DNA of 64,000 bases from Pyrus communis (Eukaryota > Streptophyta > Magnoliopsida > Rosales > Rosaceae), in NCBI RefSeq assembly GCF_963583255.1, contig NC_084804.1, forward strand, positions 21,210,061-21,274,060. Direction: 5' to 3'. Shown here one piece after another: positions 1 to 10,394 of the stretch; position 1 is the stretch's first letter, and each line of letters begins with the position of its first letter. The translations under genes were made by a program, and so were the position numbers. The notes under the pieces are model-generated. The model was not told the DNA's origin. It worked only from the letters and a program-made list of their open reading frames with translations, and searched no databases.

Positions 1-1230
1 CCATCACCACCGCAACTCTCTCTCTCGCTTGTTTAGATCGACAAATTCATTCAAATTTCAGCAATTTTGCAAAAATTAATTAGTTCAACTTCAACCCACA
101 TATGTTAGTACAAAACCCAGAGAAAATGTTCAAAATGTTCAACTTCAACTCTCATGATCATTTTACAAGCCGTGACAACCGAGTTCTTGGTACCAAGAAT
201 TTCATCGAACTCCGACAATATGCGAACAAGAACAGCGAACGGCAAGTTTCCGTGATCTGGTGCAGCATGTGGGTATTGGAGCGGGTTGGTGCAGAAGGAA
301 TTGCAGCAGGATGCGGGTCCGATTTCAGGCAGCAATGACAGGCAGGAGGCGGCTTGGTGGCGCAGATCCAGCTCGGCGACTCGACGACCCCCTTTTTCGA
401 TGTCCCAAATTGGGCAGGTGGTGTCGATGCTGGAAGTACCAATTTGACGAGGCTCGATGTCGTTCCAATCGAACGACGTCAACAAGAACAGTAGAGAAAG
501 TCGATATTAATATCACAGTAGAGAGAGAAGGAAAGAAAATAGAATTGAGGGGCAGCGCGCAGTCACGTAGAACAAGTAAAAGCACCATTCGGTTTAAGCA
601 GAAGCATTACAAATGAATCTGGGCTGGCTGCTGCCTTTGCCATGTACTACTTTGTTAATATGCTCTGCCTTGCTTCATCTTCCTTCAATACTACTTCCAC
701 TCTAACAAAGGGCAGGGGAGATGCCGGGTCGCTGGAAAACCAGACGGTAACGGAGGTAGGGAGATAAGATGGTTTGGACGGGGAAGATTGGTTTTTGGAT
801 TTTTCATTTTTTAGGTTTTTGTTTTTATTTTATATTTAATTTATTTTGGCTTTATTTAAATATTTAACTCTTCATTTTATAAGTTCTCCTTTTTTTCTAC
901 GTAGTATAGTATAATTGACTCCACATCACAAAAAATAATAATAAATGCATGCAATTAAAATGTTTTAAAGATAATGTATGAGGTTGTATTTGCAGTCAAA
1001 CTTGAAGGGATCAAATATAATTTACTATTAATTTGTTTAATAGTTTTTTTTTTGAAACTTTAATGAAAATGGCTTGAACTAAACCAAAAACTATCAAAAA
1101 CTATTATTTAACCAAAAAAACTTAAAAATTAATCATAATGATAAAACTATTCATAAACACATACCCTACAAACATAAATATTCACGGGCTGAATTAAAAG
1201 CCGTACACAATAAATATTTTTTTTCAAACT
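1..1230. other. unassigned stretch at the left edge
   Basis: I could not assign a gene here. Positions about 105-600 are less AT-rich than the surroundings and open in several frames; on the - strand a 126-codon frame ends at 105. No domain is recognisable in any frame. The block could be a first exon with leader of a - strand gene running off the left edge, or a non-coding promoter region. From about 790 to 1230 the sequence is AT-rich with no visible gene. Confidence 0.3.
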
Positions 1231-1266
1231 TGCCCCTAACGGAAACTAGCCAAGCCTGTTACCTTA

Positions 1267-2143
1267 GAGTAGTTCCACCGGGGACTCTTTAGGCTGGCAC
1301 CCAACCCAAGCTGGCCTCCAGGCCAGCCTAGAATCGATAGAGCCATGGACCGGCCCATCTGACGTCCTGCTGACGCCAGCGTGATGTCGACCACCCTTTT
1401 TTTTTTTTTTTTTTTTGCGCCAGAGAGGGAGTTGGTGTGGAGGCTGAGGAGCAGAGCTAGTCGAAGAGAGAGAGGGTGTCGGGATGGAAGAAGCCATGGA
1501 GGGAGAAGGACGGGAGGACGAAGTGGACGATGAAGAGGTGTGGAGATAAGTGGTGGTAGGGATGAAAGCAGCGGCGGCGCTATGGTGGAGTTAGGGCTTG
1601 AAGGCGCCGACGAGCAACCCATTAGAATTTTTGACTGCCTCCTGCGATTCAACCACCTAAAGCGCACCCATCCCCACCCCTGAACCAAAGCATACCACTG
1701 CAGCACCTCCCAGACTGCCAATACCCATCACCAACCCAGCCCAAAAATTCTACCCAACAGACGCAGTTCCAAATCCGAATGGGGAGAGAGAGAGAGAGAG
1801 AGAGAGATGCAAAGGGAGGTTGACGCGTTGGGAATGGTAAGAGTTGGCGTTTGGGGATGATTGAAGAAACAAATTGAGGAGGATGTAGAGGGAGAGTATA
1901 GAGGGTTCTATAGGAACCGTGGAGGTTCCAGACTTACCCTTTTTTTTTTTTTTTTAATAAATAAAATTATTATTTTTATTATTTTATAATAAATAATAAT
2001 ATTTTAATAAAATTGACTAGGCTATTTTTTGTTAGGGGTGGAAATATATTTGGTTTATTACTGTTCATTGGGGTCTATCATTGTTCACTGAGTGGATTAA
2101 ATAGGCTGGGTGTTGATGTATTTTTTTAGGAGTGGACTTGCTC
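1267..2143. mobile_element. Harbinger-like non-autonomous element
   Basis: The ends form short imperfect inverted repeats: GAGTAGTTCCACC on the left, and on the right the reverse complement GAGCAAGTCCACTCC. They are flanked by TTA at 1264-1266 and at 2144-2146, the target duplication expected of the PIF/Harbinger superfamily. The interior has a GC-rich, proline-codon-rich block (about 1260-1720), an oligo-T tract and a GA microsatellite near 1782-1808. No transposase is present. The GC-rich block may be captured host sequence, but I do not recognise it. Other termini are possible, so the family call is tentative. Confidence 0.5.
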
Positions 2144-2218
2144 TTATTAAACATGTAAGTGATGAGCTGGTGTCCACCATCCTCACTTCCATTTTCTCTG
2201 ACATTCACCATTCCCACT

Positions 2219-2412
2219 GGGATCAAGATCCTCTCCTAAGCAAATGGTGAGGATCCTCCTGACCAGGCCGTTCGGGCCGTTCAAATTTTATCCAACTGCT
2301 ACAAACAGGGAGCCTCTTTAAAAGTTATAATAATTGTAGTTGTTGGATAAAATTTGAACGGCCCGATAGGCCAGGTCAGGAGGATCCTCACCATTTGCTT
2401 AGGAGAGGATCC
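2219..2412. mobile_element. foldback MITE, hAT-like
   Basis: A 194-bp element whose two halves are long inverted repeats: the left arm about 2226-2292 pairs with the right arm about 2342-2410. Both arms contain the block reading CTAAGCAAATGGTGAGGATC. An identical 8-bp duplication, TTCCCACT, flanks it at 2211-2218 and 2413-2420, which fits hAT-type transposition. It encodes no protein. Confidence 0.75.
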
Positions 2413-2420
2413 TTCCCACT

Positions 2421-2814
2421 ATCATTTTTCCTCTACACAATTCCCAAAAACTAAAACTATTACTTATAATGGAAGCTTGGAAGTGAACCCGCTTGTTCAG
2501 ACATGGTGGTGGACAATGCCTCACCTCCTTTTCTATTTCTCTTATGTGTTTTGACTTTTTGTTTGAATTTTTTTATTTTTATTTTATTTTATTGTCTTCT
2601 CTTTGTTTTTATACCTAGTACATTTTTTTCTAAATTACAAGTAACCTCTTCAACTTTTGTCATGTTTACTTTTCTTGGGTTAACTTATAAATTTGACACT
2701 TTAAGATTCTTCAAGGAAAAAAAGAAGATCAAATAGCTAAAATATTTTCTTAAGTAAACAAAGTTATCAATTATAAAACAAATGAAAAGTCTTCAAAATG
2801 TAAAATCTTCAAAC
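2421..2814. other. AT-rich spacer
   Basis: This is T-rich sequence with only short chance reading frames. I see no gene, RNA or element boundary in it. Confidence 0.4.
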
Positions 2815-3385
2815 TGAACATTACCACTATTTTTACAACTGAGCACTAGCACCATTATTTCTAAAATTAAACATTGACTATTTGTAGAACTAAACAATGA
2901 TTATTTCGTAAACTGAACAATGATTATTTTTTTAAACTGAATACTAGTATTACCACTATTGTAGTTCTAAAAATGGTATCGATTATTTTGATTCAGTTTT
3001 AGAAATAGTGTTGATTATTTTGTTGTAGCTTTAGAAATAGTGTGAGCTATTTGGTTCAGTTTCAGAAATAGTATGAGTTATTTTGCTGTAATTCCAAAAT
3101 TATTGTGGGTTTATTTTGGTTTAGTTTCAGAAATAGTATGGTTATTTTGCTATAGCTCCAGAAATTGTGTTTATTTTGTTCATTTCTAAAAATAGTGTGG
3201 GTTATTTTGGTTTAGTTTTTAGAAATAATGCGTAATTTTGTTGTAGTTCAAAAAATAGTGTGAGTTATTTTGGTTCAGTTTGAGCAAGAGTGTTCATTAT
3301 TTTGCTATAGTTTCAAAAATAGTGTTTATTTTGTTCTCTTCTAGAAATAGTGTAGATTATTTTGGTTTAGTTTTAGAAATATTAT
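2815..3385. repeat. degenerate minisatellite with inverted halves
   Basis: About fifteen diverged copies of a unit of roughly 36 bp are visible, built around TTTCAGAAATAGTGTG followed by TTATTTTG. From about 2960 onward the units read in one direction. From about 2815 to 2960 similar units (ending CACTATTTTTA or AACTGAACAATG) read as the reverse complement. Copies differ by substitutions and small indels, so the array is old. Confidence 0.65.
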
Positions 3386-3469
3386 ATAAAATAATTTATG
3401 TTAACGTAACTTAATCGTAACCGTTTAAATAAGAGAGAAAATAAGAGGAGAGATTAAGAGGAGAGAATC

Positions 3470-3584
3470 TGACACACCCCGATCCAAAATTTGGGGTGTG
3501 CTCTCGATCAAAAATTCGGAGCGTGCTGGCCGTCACCCTCACGTGACGGCTAGCACGCTCCGAATTTTTGATCGGGGTGTGTCA
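3470..3584. repeat. 115-bp palindrome made of LTR-like ends
   Basis: Both ends carry TGACACACCCCGATC in inverted orientation, and the centre is a near-perfect palindrome around GCCGTCAC and GTGACGGC. The arms resemble the first 50 bp of the Gypsy LTR at 37439 in this window, which also opens TGACACACCCCG and then has GCATGCTGGCCGTCACGTGA. The flanks GAATC (3465-3469) and AAATC (3585-3589) nearly match as a 5-bp target duplication. Confidence 0.6.
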
Positions 3585-4792
3585 AAATCCTATTCCTCTT
3601 TTAACCCTATTAATCATTAATTAATTTTATAGCATAATAGTGAAAAAATTTCGAAGTGACAGGAACACACACCTCACTATTACAGGTGGTGTTCCTGACA
3701 AATTAAAACCAGCCATGTGGCTTTCTATTTTGTGATTAAAATAATAAGCCAAGAACTTTTACTCTGTCCAACTATGAAGTTAAACTCTCTCCCCCTCATC
3801 TCTGTAAATTTGAAAATCTGCACAAAATTATTTTGTTTGCTAAAATTCAGTTATGCTAGTATTAATTGTGAGAAACAAATTTGATCTGAGATTCTTTGTT
3901 TGAACAAATTAATTCCTAAATTCAACCAGCTGACGAGCTATCCTTCCCAAGAGGTTGAGAGTTATATGAAACACCACGAAATTATAAGCCAAAAGTAAGA
4001 AACCTAGGATCCAAGTGACGTGGGGGGTGAAGATGCCCCTCTTAGGCAACCTAGAAGATTCCTTCCAAGTCCTAGTACAACGATTTTGAGCCTTCTAATA
4101 GAATAAGAGAAATTTATTTCTTTTTTTGATGAAGCTTCTGCTGCAGCGGTAAAAATGGATGACTAACAAACGGAACAATTAAAAATTATCAAGGTAAAAC
4201 TGGAAACTCCTTAGCTTATTTTGGTTGGGCCATGTTGATTGAACTAATTTAAGTTGGATTTTATCCTAAACATTAAATAAAATTATTACATGATTTTTTT
4301 TTTGTTAAAATTCAAAATTTTGAAACCCTATCATTATTTTTCCTTTTTTCTCTCTCTCTATGTTAATACGTTCTTTCGACAACTAAACCAGCAAACTCCG
4401 CAAGTTGAACTTCTTTCCACATCTGAAAAGGCAGAAAAGGTAAGCGAAGCCACACTTGCAAGTGGGAAATAGCGGCTCGAGCAGCCTTAAAAGTTGGGGT
4501 TCGTTGTTGAAGAGCAAAAATCTGCCCTCTGATACACCATGATCTGCGAGCAAGCACAAATAGGAGATCTTCCTCATCCAATTTCTAGATTTTTTTTTCT
4601 TCATTTCTCTCCAATTACTAGGTTAAAAAGATTTTTTTTTTTTTTTTTAAATCCGAAACCAAATCGAATTGAGATACAAATTATACAAATCGAACCAACC
4701 CAAACCAAACCAAACCAAATAGTAATTTCGATTTGATTTTCAGTTTGCAAAAATTGAATCGAATAAACCAAACTCATCCTTTGACAAATGGA
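3585..4792. other. intergenic spacer
   Basis: I see no gene. The stretch is AT-rich and holds a pyrimidine tract near 4340-4360, oligo-T near 4630 and a run of CCAAACCAAA-type units around 4690-4790 of the kind common in degenerate plant repeats. Confidence 0.4.
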
Positions 4793-4934
4793 TAGTGCTA
4801 TTCACACATCATTTTTTATCTCCCACCCACTCTTGTAATTTTTGTCCATTAATATTCTTAAGTTAATTTGATCCGATGACTTGAAATTGATAAATGTGTG
4901 AGAGATAAAACCAGATGTGTGGATAACATCACCC
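4793..4934. mobile_element. MITE-like foldback element
   Basis: The left end (GTGCTATTCACACATC then TTTTTATCTC) is matched in inverted orientation at the right end (GAGATAAAA then GATGTGTGGATAACATCAC). The repeats are about 35 bp with mismatches and the element has no coding capacity. I could not settle its target-site duplication. Confidence 0.5.
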
Positions 4935-5589
4935 TTAACGATATTATTAGGGAGAGGAGGTGAGCTTAGTCACATAATAAATAACAATAATATGGTTCAA
5001 ATTCGATTTTAATCAGAATCAAACTTTAAATCTCTTTTTTACAAATAAAAAGAAATACTACTAAATTATACTACTAATTTCGTCCGTCCGATGAAGTCTA
5101 AACATTAATCAATGCGTTGTGTTTTGACTCCACAATAAACCTACGTCTGACGCGCTCACACGCCACCCGACGGCCCCCACGCCAACCCCACAGAGACAAA
5201 AACTACCTTATCTAAAAAATCTATCGTTACCGGTAGTTGTACCTCACAACTCACTTTTCGCGCATCCCAGCCGTTGATCTCCCACAAGCGAACTCGTCTT
5301 CGCGGGCTCACTTCCTCCAAAACAACAGTCCAGATCGCATCCCTCGTATCATCCAAGGGCTCACGCAAGCTCACCCACTACATCAACTCTCACAGGCTCA
5401 CAGCCGCGAGTCCTAGTCCTTTAGTGCAGTTCCAGCTGCCCGCAGCAGGAATGAAAACCATCTCTCCTATTTTCTCTCCTCCTCTTTCTCGCTCTACATC
5501 TCTCTCCTCTCCCACTCACGCGCCGCCGCCCACCGGCGGATCTCCGACTATTTATCCCTCCACTCCCTTCCCTCTCCTCCCTACCCAAT
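4935..5589 (+). promoter_or_regulatory. upstream region of the PABP gene
   Basis: From about 4970 to 5040 there is a small fragment resembling the dispersed SINE-like repeat seen again at 17.9 and 25.5 kb. From about 5140 the sequence becomes GC-rich and then strongly pyrimidine-rich (5455-5590), typical of the proximal promoter and leader of a highly expressed plant gene. ACTATTTATCC near 5548 is a possible TATA-like element. The transcription start cannot be fixed from sequence. Confidence 0.45.
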
Positions 5590-5772
5590 AAACCCAAAAA
5601 AAAAAAAAAAAAAATCGAGTCTTTTATTTTATTTTTTTCTCAGCGGAATTTTATCGAGCAGTTGGAGAGCGTTCAGTAGAAAGAGGAGAGGGAGGATTAT
5701 CTAAAAAACGAAAGAAAAAAAATTGAAATATTTGAAAAAAGGAAAAAAAATTAGTTTTTTTGTCTGTTGAAG
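5590..5772 (+). promoter_or_regulatory. A-rich 5' leader before the PABP start codon
   Basis: Two A-rich stretches precede the ATG: an uninterrupted run of about 18 A beginning near 5596, and a 50-bp stretch at about 5703-5752 broken by single G or T bases. In animals, PABPC1 represses its own translation by binding an A-rich tract in its 5' leader. The same arrangement here suggests, but does not show, similar feedback. Confidence 0.5.
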
Positions 5773-8700
5773 ATGGCGCAAGTTCAGCAGGTCCCGGCTC
5801 AGAATGCGAACGCGGCAGCAGCGGCGGCTGCGGCGAACGGTGGCGGAGGAGCCAACCAGTTCGTGACGACGTCGCTTTACGTTGGCGATCTTGACCCCAA
5901 CGTCACCGATTCGCAGCTCTACGACCTGTTCAACCAGCTGGGTCAGGTGGTTTCGGTTAGGGTTTGCAGGGACTTATCCACCCGGAGGTCGCTTGGCTAT
6001 GGCTATGTGAATTTCGCCAACCCACAAGATGGTTAGTGGTTTTGATTCACTTTATTACGGATTTTTAAGCTCAATTATGTGATTTAAATCATGGGTTTTT
6101 CTTATTAATAGCTGATTAGGGATGCATAATTAAGATTTGTTGGTGCATGCCGGATTGGCAGCTGCGGAGGCTAAGTAAACTCAGCTCAATATCGTGTTTA
6201 TTATCTGAAAGTTACAATTTTTAGGTGTGGTGAGTGGATCCGATTGTGTTTAACTGTGCTTATTCGATTAAGTGTCAAATTAAAACGAAACTAAGTGATG
6301 GATATGTGCCCACGTGTTGCTTGTTAAGAGCTTTAGTGTTTGCAAACAGGGATTGTTGTTAGGTGGGGAAAGTGAATACAAGCATGTGTTTATTGTTTGG
6401 TATAATTGTGATTGCCTATGAACCGACGTTTCAAATTTGGCAATGTGCTTATTTTTGTCATTAAGTTTTCCTTCCTGCCGATGCGTTTAAGTGATTATGA
6501 ATTGGTGCCTGTTGGCGAGGTTTGTAATGTTGAGATTCTGGCTGTGATGATGACTCTTGTACAAGTTTTCTGGTTATGCTTTACAACTTTCAGTTGGGTC
6601 TTCAGTAAAGGCTCCAATTTTGGTTTGGACAAGAAAGATTATGACGTGCACCTAGTTGCATTAAGCTACTGTTGTATAATGGTTCGTTCTAGCAAAGGAC
6701 CTTTCATTTACCCAATGAGCTCACTGTATTAACTAGGAATAGGTAGTTTAGGTCTATATTTAGGCTTATTCTCGGACCCAAAAAGGGCTTATATTTTAAG
6801 AGTGTGTCCTTATTTTCCATGCTCATGCTACTCTTTGGAAGATTCATTGTTACCTTTTGTTATTAGGTGATAATTTGTCCCCTTACCTATCTTTTATGGC
6901 TGAGATAATAAAGGTTTTAATTCTTTGGCTTTATTTCATGGTTTTATAGTTTTGTTGCACGCAAAGATCAGTTTAGATGGATATTCTAAGGCCTCTCTTA
7001 AAATTTTACTTTGAATTTTTCTTTATCATGTGGAGGCCGTCGTGATTAGAAACCAAAAAAGGGGGAATACTTTGGTTTCCTGTAAACAATTGTGCCAATG
7101 AACAATTAAATTTAAGCAGCACTTGCTGGAAAGATTTTTGTACAGTATCTTTTTCAAGAAGAAAAAAGTTGAAATTACAGCTTGAAAACATGGATCAGTT
7201 GGGATGCTTGCTCTTATTCATTCAGCTATGTGTCATTTTTCTTAGGACCATGAGTTATTTTTGTTTTGTCTTATGATTTTTATTAACATAAGGATTGAGT
7301 TGAAAAGGTTTGACAGAAACCTTTTACAGTAACATGTGCCTCATAAGTAGCTTCATACATACATGTAATCTTATGTTTTGTTCTTGAAATAGAGATTAGA
7401 GATGCCTAGTATTTTTTTCCCTTCCTTTGTTGTGTTAGATTCGTCAGTACTCTTTTTTCTTTTGATCTTACTTACATCTTTAGTTGGAATTGATAGCAGC
7501 TGCTAGGGCTTTGGATGTGTTGAACTTTACTCCTGTGAATGGAAGGCCCATTAGGATTATGTACTCTCATCGTGATCCTAGTATTCGCAAAAGTGGGTCT
7601 GGCAACATATTTATTAAGGTATTCCTTTTTTAACTTTTTATGCAGCACCATTATACTTTCATGTCATGGTTGTCTTTAGTTTTACTTGTCTTATATCCTT
7701 CCTGACACCTATACTTGCATTAATTTTTTCCAGAATTTGGACAAAGCTATTGATCACAAAGCCTTGCATGATACATTTTCTGCATTTGGAAACATCCTTT
7801 CTTGCAAGGTGGCTACAGACTCCGTTGGCCAGTCAAAGGGCTATGGCTTTGTACAATTTGACAATGAAGAAGCTGCCCAAAAGGCTATAGAGAAGTTGAA
7901 TGGTATGCTTTTGAATGATAAGCAAGTTTTTGTTGGTCCTTTCCTCCGGAAGCAGGAAAGGGACAGTACTGCTGACAAGTCAAGATTCAACAATGTTTAT
8001 GTAAAGAATCTATCAGAGTCAACTACTGAGGAAGATTTGAAAAAAGTTTTTTCTGAATTTGGGATAACCACTAGTGAAGTTGTGATGAGGGATGGAGATG
8101 GAAAATCAAAGTGCTTTGGGTTCGTCAATTTTGAAAAGGCTGAAGATGCTGCTAGAGCTGTTGAGGCTCTGAATGGAAAGAAATTTGATGATAAGGAGTG
8201 GTATGTTGGGAAGGCCCAGAAGAAATCTGAAAGGGAAAATGAATTGAAACAACGATTTGAACAGAGTATGAAAGAGGCTGCAGACAAGTATCAAGGCGCG
8301 AACTTGTATGTTAAAAATTTGGATGATACTATAGCTGATGATAAACTTCTGGAGTTATTCTCTCCATTTGGGACTATTACCTCATGCAAGGTGTGTATTG
8401 TGTAGACCCTGTTTTGAATTGCAAAGTGCAAAGCACTTGTGTGATAACCATCATCGTTTTGTATTGGTATGGCCTAACATGATTTTTTTTTTTGTTGACA
8501 TGTGATCAGGTCATGCGAGACCCTAGTGGAGTTAGTAGGGGATCAGGTTTTGTTGCATTCTCGACTCCTGAAGAGGCAAATAGAGCTGTAAGTTGATTTC
8601 CTGCGTGGGTTAACATAGTGCTTCTATAGTCTTATTCCAACTTCCCTCATTTTGGTTTTGTAGAAGGACAACATATTAATTTTGCTGCCATGACCAACCA

Positions 8701-10394
8701 TGGGTAGTGAGATTCATGGTTGCCCTCATCTTTTAACCCACAAAAAAAATTAGGGGTTAGGATTTATGAATATTGTAGAATATGGGGGCTCTTATGGGTA
8801 ATGTGTGTCTGTGAGCGCGTACGCGCACCTTTTATTCCTCAATAATAGTGTTTAGTGAAAATAAATATGGGTGGGATGAGCAGAATGGGAGATAAACAGA
8901 AAGACCAGCACATAAATTCTTGTTACTGTTAAAGAAATAAAATTTTATTTTTGTTATTGTTTTATAGCTATTGGAGATGAATGGAAAGATGATTGTAAGC
9001 AAACCTCTGTATGTTGCACTTGCACAACGAAAAGAAGATAGAAGAGCAAGGCTACAGGTATGCCTTATATTTGTCTTCCAGCACAACATACTTTAAGTTT
9101 GGCCTAACATCAATTGATAAATAGTTCTTCCATATGCAATAAGTTATGTTCCGACAAGATCCTTAATGTGGGGTGCAGACTAAAATATCTCGAAGATACT
9201 TATACTATTTAACATGTGGCACTGTCGTTTTAGTATTGTTGTGTTATGGACATTTGCTGCTTGCACAGGCTCAGTTTTCTCAAATGCGGCCAGTTGCAAT
9301 GGCACCTCCAGTTGCTTCTCGTATGCCAATGTACCCTCCTGGTGGTCCAGGTCTTGGACAACAAATATTCTATGGTCAAGGCCCACCTGCCATCATTCCC
9401 TCCCAGGTAAAGAATCTCAGATTCTTGCATGATTATGTTTCAGGTTTTGATTATGTACTTGCATGATTGGACACAGATTTAAAGTGTTACCCCAATTACC
9501 TGACTTTTTGTATTTTTATTTATTTTTCTTTTGTAGCCTGGATTTGGGTATCAGCAGCAGCTTGTTCCTGGTATGAGGCCTGGTGGGGCTCCAATGCCAA
9601 ATTTCTTTGTGCCAATGGTTCAGCAGGGGCAGCAAGGGCAGCGTCCTGGTGGCAGACGTGGAGGTTCTGTCCAGCAAAACCAGCAACCAGTTCCCATGAT
9701 GCAACAGCAGGTTGGATGCATGTTGTCCTGATGTAGTCTTTAGTATTTTTATTTGTTAACATACATTCTGATGACCTTTTACTGACAGATGCTACCAAGG
9801 GGGCGTATCTACCGCTACCCATCAGGTCGCGGTATACCTGATGGTCCCATGCCTGGTGTTCCTGGAGGCATGTTTTCTGTTCCATATGACATCAGCGGCG
9901 GTGGTGGCATGCCTATCCGTGATGCAGCACTGTCGCAGCCAACAATTCCAATAGGGGCCTTGGCTACTGCTCTTGCAAATGCCACACCAGAGCAGCAAAG
10001 AACGGTATGCTTTTGTGTTTCTTTTTCCATTCATTGTCCTGAGATGGAAATATAGTTTCTGTAAATTTAGTTCCTAGTGCTTTTCATACATCCTCTTCAA
10101 CTATGCTGTATGCCTATTATTAAATCGTCTGTTGGGCGAAATTTGCAGATGCTGGGTGAGAATCTTTACCCGCTCGTGGAACAGCTGGAACCTGACAATG
10201 CAGCAAAGGTTACCGGCATGCTTCTGGAGATGGATCAGACTGAAGTTCTTCATTTGCTCGAGTCGCCTGAAGCTTTGAAGGCAAAGGTAGCTGAGGCTAT
10301 GGATGTTCTGAGGAACGTTGCTCAGCAACAGCAAGCTGGCAATGCAGCTGATCAACTTGGCTCATTGTCACTCAATGAAAACCTTGTTTCTTGA
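5773..10394 (+). CDS. PAB: polyadenylate-binding protein (cytosolic PABP)
   Basis: The product binds mRNA poly(A) tails through four RRMs and recruits translation and decay factors through a C-terminal PABC (MLLE) domain; it acts mainly in the cytoplasm. Exons are 5773-6031, 7500-7618, 7734-8390, 8510-8587, 8968-9057, 9269-9406, 9537-9710, 9789-10004 and 10149-10394. All have GT-AG borders and consistent phase, giving 658 aa, a normal family length. RNP2 motifs are LYVGDL (35-40), IFIKNL (about 123-128), VYVKNL (about 214-219) and LYVKNL (about 317-322). RNP1 motifs include GYGYVNF (75-81) and GYGFVQF. RRM3 RNP1 reads KCFGFVNF, with Cys where Gly is usual. A Pro/Gln/Met-rich linker follows, then PABC at about 560-632. 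The ATG at 5773 is chosen because the reading just upstream is leader-like. It most resembles the plant PAB2/4/8 class; which paralogue cannot be told. Confidence 0.95.

Noticed and set aside
5274..5591. A 105-codon frame upstream of PABP.
   Set aside because: It is Ser/Pro-rich low-complexity translation of a pyrimidine-rich leader or promoter, with no known domain.
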